NCBI GenBank assembly: GCA_026770585.1
Contig: MU647591.1
Location: 1 to 10,253 of the forward strand
Direction of reading: 5' to 3'
Origin: Baffinella frigidus
Taxonomy: Eukaryota; Cryptophyceae; Cryptomonadales; Baffinellaceae
DNA length: 10,253 nt
Within the stretch, counting starts at the first letter, position 1. Every line of letters begins with the position of its first letter. The position numbers were made by a program, and so were the translations under genes. Positions 1 to 7,400 of this stretch are shown here, one piece after another. The notes beneath the pieces were generated by a model, which saw nothing but the letters and a program-made list of their open reading frames with translations, was not told the origin of the DNA and ran no database searches.

Positions 1-214
<214 letters not shown>

Positions 215-598
215 CAGTCACGAGGTTGGAACACCCTATCCTGGTACAAAGTTTTACAACCCCACATGTAAATAGGCCCCTCTAGCATTCTCGAGTGGTT
301 GGTCCGAGGAAACCCTGCGGTTAGTCAGCTGCCTCTCGGGGTGCACTTGGGCTGGAGCCCCTACGTCTCGTCCTACCTCTCCATGTGGCGTGCAGCGGTC
401 GTGTTTGTCATCTTATTAAACCTCGCTTTCCCCCCTTGGGACGGGGAGTATTCTCGAGTGGCACCGTTCTTTCGGAATAGCTTTTCTTCTTCTTTATTAC
501 TCTCGATACAGGTCCTAAATGAGACCATTGAGCCTTGAGTTGAATGTTACAAAAGTCTATGGGCCTTAAGACACAAAATATCACACCGTTCTTATTTT
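215..598. other. Intergenic or intron sequence without a recognisable gene
   Basis: An 80-codon open frame at 299-538 has no motif I recognise and overlaps dispersed repeats, so I do not call it. Positions 274-298 (AGGCCCCTCTAGC, then TTCTCG) recur at 6128-6152 and, inverted, at 5935-5954. Positions 481-570 share a pyrimidine tract, ATTACTC-CGATA and a following GAGTTGA ... GTCTATG-GCCTTA block with 8458-8551, so this is part of a dispersed repeat. Confidence 0.6.
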
Positions 599-621
599 GG
601 AACAGAGCCTGGGAGCACCAA
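599..621 (+). repeat. 23-bp dispersed repeat, copy 1
   Basis: GGAACAGAGCCTGGGAGCAC plus CAA is identical to 1645-1667, inside the longer repeat at 1631-1687 that also appears inverted at 9003-9059. It is followed at 627-650 by about three tandem copies of GGAGGGT. Confidence 0.85.
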
Positions 622-719
622 TATTTGGAGGGTGGAGGGTGGAGGGTGGAACACTAAAACACTACAACATTGACTCTCCGTACAGTGCTTCCGGTACGGA
701 CTTTCATGCCAAGAACAAG

Positions 720-842
720 TCCCAAACACCAAACCACAAGCCATAAACCATGAACCGGAAACCGGAAACCAGAAACCAGAAACCGGAAACCAAAAACCGG
801 AAACCGGAAACCAGAAACCATAATCCATAAACCATCAACCCC
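720..842. repeat. Degenerate telomere-like array (CCGGAAA/CCAGAAA/CCATAAA)
   Basis: A 7-bp periodic array whose dominant units are AACCGGA, AACCAGA and AACCATA. It produces the spurious periodic SGFWFPV frames on the - strand. Confidence 0.9.
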
Positions 843-897
843 CATCGTACAGTTCTTGATGTACGGGGTTTATCACTCTTCTTTGAAGGTATGGTGT

Positions 898-965
898 GTC
901 ACTAAACCCGAAACCCGAAACCCGAAACCTTAAACCCCAAGCCCTAAACCCCAAACCCTCAACAG
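898..965. repeat. Telomere-like array (CCCGAAA/CCCTAAA) leading into an exon 1 copy
   Basis: Units CCCGAAA, then CCCTAAA and CCCCAAA, end in CTCAACAG, the acceptor of the truncated exon 1 copy. Confidence 0.85.
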
Positions 966-1013
966 CTGAAGACGCAAGCGATGGCGGTGCCTCCAACGAA
1001 GTACAAGAAACCC
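966..1013 (+). pseudogene. Truncated exon 1 copy a
   Basis: It matches the first 48 nt of exon 1 behind a CAG acceptor, with GTG changed to CTG and two synonymous differences (GTT/GTG, ACA/ACG). It ends at AAGAAACCC, where the exon's own AAACCC merges into the telomere-like array; the acidic half and donor are missing. Confidence 0.9.
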
Positions 1014-1199
1014 TCAACCTTAAAACCATACACCCCAAACCCTCACCCACAAACCCTAAACCCTCTACTCACCGTTCTTCCGGTATGGTTTTCCAGGTCA
1101 GGACCAAGCCTGTAGGCACGGCCCTACACCCTACACCAACCCGAACACCCTGAAGCATACACCCCACACCCTCCACTCTAAGCCATAAACCCTCATCAG
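1014..1199. repeat. Degenerate array with interrupting unique sequence
   Basis: Loose AACCCT, ACACCCC and ACACCCT units surround 1070-1125, which has a CCGTTCTTCCGGTATGG stretch vaguely like 678-700 (GTGCTTCCGGTACGG). No function assigned. It ends in the CATCAG acceptor of exon 1 copy b. Confidence 0.7.
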
Positions 1200-1246
1200 G
1201 TGAAGACGCAGGCGATGGCGATGCCTCTAACGAAGTACAAAAACCC
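1200..1246 (+). pseudogene. Truncated exon 1 copy b
   Basis: An acceptor CATCAG is followed by 47 nt of exon 1 with several substitutions (CAA/CAG, GTT/ATG, CCA/CTA, ACA/ACG). As in copy a, it breaks off where the exon's A-rich AAACCC meets the array. Confidence 0.88.
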
Positions 1247-1267
1247 CTCAACGCTAACCCCTGCATC

Positions 1268-1352
1268 CCTCACCCTCGACACAAACACTAAACCCTAAAC
1301 CCTAAACCCTAAACACTATACTTACCAAACCCTCGACACAAACCCTAACCAG
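1268..1352. repeat. CCCTAAA telomere-like array ending at the exon 1 acceptor
   Basis: It includes about four nearly perfect CCCTAAA units at 1286-1316 and runs as AACCCTAACCAG into exon 1. Confidence 0.92.
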
Positions 1353-1436
1353 GTGAAGACGCAAGCGATGGCGGTTCCTCCAACAAAGTACAAGAAACCC
1401 GACGACGCTGACGACGCACCCCTCGGCGGCCTGCAG
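1353..1436 (+). CDS. EML exon 1 (first recognised): linker before HELP
   Basis: There are 28 codons in phase 0 on both sides. The acceptor ends a telomere-like array (CCCTAACCAG|GTG) and the donor is CTGCAG|GTCC. The product is AMAVPPTKYKKPDD followed by ADDAPLGGLQ, a proline/lysine then acidic linker of the kind that precedes HELP in EML proteins. An ATG at 1368-1370 could in principle start the protein, but the upstream AG and its conservation in the truncated copies at 966 and 1200 favour an internal exon. It joins in frame to exon 2, giving GLQ-MEFIYG. Confidence 0.75.
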
Positions 1437-4400
1437 GTCCAGACTCATCTCGAACGACAACTGAATCAGTTCTCTAATTAGCGCGTCATTCAATTAGGAG
1501 GCCTAATTAAATGCACCATGCCCTAAGTAATTTCTCCTATCCAACCTCCTATTCAAGAAGAAGTGATTCAGTTATCTTCCGAGATGAATACTATCCCTAA
1601 GTTGATATGCTGGGTTCGCGGTACAAATATGTCAACTTTGGAACGGAACAGAGCCTGGGAGCACCAAATTGGTGAGCCCAAATAGACGCGGATGACGCCC
1701 CCCTCGGTGACCTTCAAGTATTGTAAAACAGAAAATAGAAAACAGAAACCCGAAAACAGAAACTCGAAACCCGAATCCCGAAACCCGAAACCCGAAACCC
1801 GAAACCCGAAACCAGATGGATTTGATCTACAGATCTGCAGTGCATTACGCGCGAGACGGCGCACAGGACACACTGTACATACTAATCCATGCGTAGCATA
1901 TAGCCCAAAAGTTCGTTTTCTTGAATCCCAATTCTACAATAAACCCCGAATCAGAACCCCGAAACCCGAATCCCGAAACCCGAAACAACCAGATGGGGTT
2001 TATCTACGGGCTGCGGATGCACGACAAAAGGCGACGGCGCCTGTTAGGGTAGGGTAGGGTGACTGTGCACAGTCAGGGTGACTAGGGTAGGGTACACTGT
2101 TAGGATACTCTAACAGTCAAGCACAGTCACCCTACCCTACCCTAACATAGCACCGCCCTTTGCCTAATGCAGTACTTCCCGTACCCTAATACAGCACTAC
2201 CCTTACCCTAGGGTAAGGTGGCCGTACTTAACGTCACCCTACTATAGCACCGCCTACGATAGCACTGCCGCCAGATCCCTACACCTGCACCTATCGCGGT
2301 GTTCCCTACACCTGAACGACGCGTCTGGTTGGCAGATGGAGTTCATCTACGGGCTGCGGATGCATGACACGCGCGACGGCGCGCAGTACACGGGGCACGG
2401 CCACGTTATCTTCGCCGCCGGCGCCACGGGGGTGTCTTTCCTGCCCCCTTTATGTTATGTTATGTTGTGTTGTGTTTGCTGCCCCAACCCGCCTCCCTCT
2501 CCTAACCCCCCTCTCCACCAATCCACCCCTTCCTTCCCTCCCTTCCCTCCCTGCCCCCCTTACCCAACGTCATCTTCGCGGCCGGCGCCACGGGGGTATC
2601 TTTTTGCTGAACCTCGAAACCCGATAGATGGATTCTTTGCTGTAACTCGAAACCTGATAGATAGATTCTTTGCTGAAACTCGAAACCCGATAGATACCCC
2701 AGCGGGAGTTTAGCCAAGAATCGCGTTAGGACCACCTTCCACGCCAGAGTGGAGGAGGGTGTTATTTTTTTTTAACCGTATGTGGATACGGGATTTGACT
2801 TTTGAAAACCACTGCCTTCAGGGGAAATTGACTTTTGGCAACACCTTCCAAGAATCTGGCGTGGTTACCCGCCACGGGGGTACCTCTGGTTCTCCTGTTC
2901 TTTATCACCCTCGGGGCCTTTTGAAACGTTGTCAACTTAACGTTATCAACTTAACTACCTACTACGTTGTCAACTTAACGTTATCAACTTAACTACCTAC
3001 TACCGCTTGCTTCGGAGGACGGGCTGTCTCGGGGGTGGTGTGTTAACTTTTCCTACCACTTTAATAGGGTAACGGCCTGAAAATGGGGTAGTTAGGCCTA
3101 CGGTATTGCCTACGACCTCCTACCGTAGGCCGAGACTTTTTGGTCCTAGGATCCCTCGGCCTATGAACGTGATTCCGTTCTACCGCGTGCGTCGGAGGGC
3201 GGGATGGCTCGGGGGTGGTGTACAGTCCGCTGCAGCACACGCAGAAGTTCTTCAACGGCCGAAAATTCGGTCAATAATATGTCTTTGTACCGAGTAATTA
3301 TTAGTTAGTACCACGAAAATAAATGGACCGATCTGCGAAACTTGATACCCGAAACTTGATACCCGAAATGCGGATGCAGGTGGTGTGCAGTCCGCTGCAG
3401 CACACGCAGAAGTTCTTCAACGGCCGAAATTTTGGTCAATAATATGTCTTTGTACCGAGTAATTATTAGTTAGTACCACGAAAATAAATGGACCGATCTG
3501 CGAAACTTGATACCCGAAACTTGATACCCGAAACTTGATACCCGAAATGCGGATGCAGGTGGTGTACAGTCCGCTGCAGCACACGCAGAAGTTCTTCAAC
3601 GGCCACACCGACGACATTCTATGCATCGGTAAACCCTAAACCCTAAAACATAAACCATAAACCATAAACCATAAACCATAAACCCTGGACCATGCACCAT
3701 GCACCATAAACCAAAAACCATAAACCATGAACCATGAACCATAAACCATAAACCAGAAAAGATTAACCCCGACGCTGAACGCTGAACTCTTGAACCCGAA
3801 CCCCTTCCTCCCAACGCTGATCTCCAAACCCTAAACCCTAAACCCTAAACTATAAAACATAAACCGTAAACTATAAACCATAAACCGTAAACCATAAACC
3901 ATAAACCATAAACCATAAACCATAAACCATAAACCCCAAACTCCAAACCCCAAACCCCAAACCCCAAACCCCAAACCCCAAACCCCAAACCCCAAACCCC
4001 AAACCCGTTCCTGGAGCTGTGCAGGGCTGCGCCCCTGAGCCCCAAACCCCAAAGCCTAAACCCCAAACCCAAACCCCAAAGCCTAAACCCCAAAAGCCCA
4101 AACCCCAAAGCCTAAACCCCAAACCCGGTGGTGCTGTACAGGGCTGCACCCTCCTCCTTACCCCGAAAGTGTCCTCTCGCCGAGAGGAGCGCCTCAACCT
4201 TGACCACTAAGCCCTTCACCCGAACCCCTGAACCCTACACTCCAAACCCTGAGACACGTTTTGGTGTTATGTGCAGGGCTGCACCCCGCCATGGTGCTAC
4301 GCTAGACCTGAAGGTGGTCAATCGCAAAAGTCAACTCCCCAGTGCCGGTAGGTCAACTTTTGGAAGAATAGCCCGTTTTCGGGCTATTTTGCATGGGTGT

Positions 4401-7400
4401 CAACTTATGATTGCTCCCGGTCACGTCTAAAGTAGGACAGCAGTGACGGGGTCCTCCGAACCCCGAACCCAGAATCCCGAAACCTCTTACCCCAAACCCC
4501 AAACCCCAAACCCCAAACCCCAAACCAGGGCTGCACCCCGACATGGTAACAGCAGCGACGGGGCAGTGCGGACGCAAGGCGCTCCTCTGCGTCTGAACCC
4601 TGCACACTCAACCCTGCACCCTACACCTCAAAACCTAATCCCTAAACCCCAGGGACAGCTAAGGACGGTTTAGGGGTTTGAGGCTTCGGGGTTTGGTTTT
4701 CCTTAGGGGTTAACCTGTTCCTGGTGCTGTGCAGGGCTGCACCCCGACATGGTGACAGCAGTCACGGGGTCCTCCTAACCTCGAAACCCGAAACCCCACA
4801 CCCCAAACCCCAAACCCCAAACCCCAAACCCCAAACCAGGGCTGCACCCCGACATGGTGACGGCCGCGACGGGGCAGTGCGGACGCAAGGCACTCCTCTG
4901 CGTGTGGGACACCCTCACCATGCAGGTCTCTCTCCTGAAAACCTCCACCCCGCATTTGGGTTAAACCCAACTGATGTACATACCTAATTATCATTAGGTT
5001 TTAAAAAGGGTCTAACAGTGCTCCATCACCACGGCCCTGCATTTGTGTTCAAATCGAATGTGGGGTTTTGAAGGTGTAAAGTCATTTTAAAAGGTTTAAA
5101 GGTGTTTCAAATGCGCGAACCGACGCGGATTGGGCTGCCAAATGTGGCCGGTCGCCTCGAAAGTTGTCCCAGTGCGGGCGCAAGGCGCTCCTCTGCATGT
5201 GGGACACCCTCGCTATGCAGGTCCGACTCCATCTGTCATCACACTTTCCCGAGAGTGTTATGTTACATTATTTAATATTCTATTATACCTATAATAGAAT
5301 ATAAGACTCTATTATACCTATAATATAATATATCATATTGTATGGTATTATACCTATAATTGAATGCAAGACTCTATTATACCTAAAATAGAATGTAACT
5401 GTCTCGGAACACGTTTTGTTAAAGTTATCGTGGTACTATTTACAACTTGAAAGTCGAAGACGGGGCAGTGTGGGCTTGCAAAAGTGGCCGGTCGCCTCGA
5501 AAGTTGTCCCAGTGCGGGCGGAAGGCGCTCCTCTGCACCTTAACCCTTAACCCTCATATACTGGCAAGAGCCTTTGATATACGATCAAATCCGTGTCGGT
5601 AGGCTCAACGGCGCTCATATACTATCAACGAAGAGAACATATGGTGTGGGACACCCTCACCATGCAGGTCCGGGTCCTTATTTATAACACTTTCCCGAGA
5701 GTTTTATATTATATTATGTTATGTGAAAAGTCTCTCCACTGAAAACTTCCACCCCTCAGTTGGGTGGAACCCAACTGATGTAATACGTATTAGAATCAGG
5801 TTTTTAAAAGGGTTTCAAATTACTCTACATGCGCGAACCGACGCGGTTTGGGCTGCCAAATGTGGCCGATCGCCTCGAAAGTAGTCCTAGTGCGGGCGGA
5901 AGGAGCTTCTGTGCGCCTGGGACACCCTTACTATCCACTCGAGAATGCTGGAGGATCCTTTTTACATTTCAAGGCTCTTGGAAGGGGCCCACCAAACCAC
6001 ACAGCGGACTTCGAAGGGATTTCGAATAACCCTTAAGCGATAAGACCTACGACCCTACGGTAGGCAATCCGTAGGGACATAGGGGGGGGCCCTGCGGATA
6101 AGATGACCGGAAATGCCTTGATTCTGAAGGCCCCTCTAGCGTTCTCGCGTGGATGCAGGTCTGAGTCCCGATGCCTACTTTAGAATATTAGTGGGTTCTA
6201 TAGATTATATAAGGTGCCGGGAGTCGGACGCGCCCGTACCTAACTGGCGTATCCGTACTGATGTGCTGCGTCAGAGTGCCCGAGTGCGAGAAGGCCTTGC
6301 CGCAGGTGCTACGCTAGACCTGAAGGTGGTCAATCGCAAAAGTCAACTTCCATTGGCTCTCGAGTCAACTTTTGGAAAACGCGCAGAATTTGCGCGTTTT
6401 CCTGTTGTGTCAACTTATGATTGCTCCCGGTCACGTCTAAAGTAGGTGCAGGCGTAGGGGATCAGACCTGCATAGTGAGGGTGTCACAGACGCAGAGGAG
6501 CGCTTTCCGCCCGCACTGGGACAACTTTGACTTTTACATTGTAGATAGTACCGGTCGCCGGGATGGGTTCTGCAAAATCTCCGGAAGGTACCTTATTCTG
6601 AAGGGCTGAGGCTGCGTCTTTCTATTATGTGTACCACGAATGGGCCACTTTTGGAGGGAACGCGCGGATTCCTGGGGCAAATCGACTTTTGGGAGGGGGC
6701 ATGTAACACCCTCACGTTGCAGACTCTCGCGTTCTAACGCAGCGCGTAAAAGTGATTCTAAAGCGCGTGAAAGTGTTGTTGAAGCACGTCGTGGTTCTAG
6801 TTTACACTCTAACGTCTGCGCTCGTACCTAGAAGGCATGCGCTTAATCTCCATACAATTTTTAATCAATTGCTTTTGGCAACGAAAATTGCTACACGATT
6901 TGCTCATAAACAGTAAAGCGTTTGTGTAGTAAATTTCGTTGCACCAAAAGCAATTAATTAATACTTTTGTGGAGATGACACTCGTACCTAACCCTCAACC
7001 CTGAACCAGACTCTCGCGGTCATCCGCGGATTTCACGACCACGGGATCTGCTCCGTGGCCTTTTCGGGTAACCCCTAAACCCTAACCCAAAACACAAACC
7101 CTAAACCCCAACCCCCAAACCCCAAACCCCAACCCCCAAACCCTGAACCCCGAACCCCAAACCCCAACCCCCACACACCCCACCCCACACCCCACACCCC
7201 AACGCCTAACACCAAGAAGCGGGGAAACTGCTGTGCTCGGTCGGGTCCACACCTCAAACCCTACACCCCAAACCCCACACCCCACACCCTAACCCCAGGA
7301 AGTGGGGAACTCCTGTGCTCGGTCGGGCTGGACATCGACCATTCGATCGCTGTCTGGCGGTGGGAGAAGGGCGAGAAAGTCGCGTCAGCAACAGGTGATT

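Larger units (their letters stand above)
3215..3558 (+). repeat. 165/179-bp tandem unit carrying exon 3 5' part
   Basis: Unit starts are 3215, 3380 and 3559, giving periods of 165 and 179. The 14-bp difference is one extra copy of AAACTTGATACCCG (two versus three copies). Each unit holds the exon 3 start, a small palindromic element and the AAACTTGATACCCG repeats ending in the GATGCAG acceptor. Confidence 0.95.

Noticed and set aside
299-538. 79-codon open frame as a gene
   Set aside because: No recognisable motif, no splice or homology support, and it overlaps dispersed repeats shared with 6128-6152 and 8458-8551.
1692-2057. 121-codon open frame as a gene
   Set aside because: It crosses the CCCGAAA array and reads the exon 2 copies in the wrong frame.
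2336-2713. A single 125-codon protein starting at the exon 2 ATG
   Set aside because: Only the first 32 codons match HELP; the rest is pyrimidine tract and a 33-bp repeat after a good donor.
3596-4197. Overlapping - strand frames encoding periodic GFGVWGL/WFMVYGL peptides
   Set aside because: They are translations of CCCCAAA and CCATAAA arrays in several frames at once; no start context, no non-repeat domain.
5111-5220. An alternative exon 4 with a different first half (AKCGRSPRKLSQCGRK)
   Set aside because: The frame is open, but the first half has no EML similarity and is a dispersed repeat also found at 5477 and 5829; kept only as an exon 4 fragment.
6149-6445. 98-codon open frame as a gene
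   Set aside because: Its second half is the MITE at 6309-6445 and the first half has no motif.
7068-7298. A true chromosome end
   Set aside because: The arrays are short, degenerate, of several unit types and lie inside a gene with exons on both sides, so they are interstitial.
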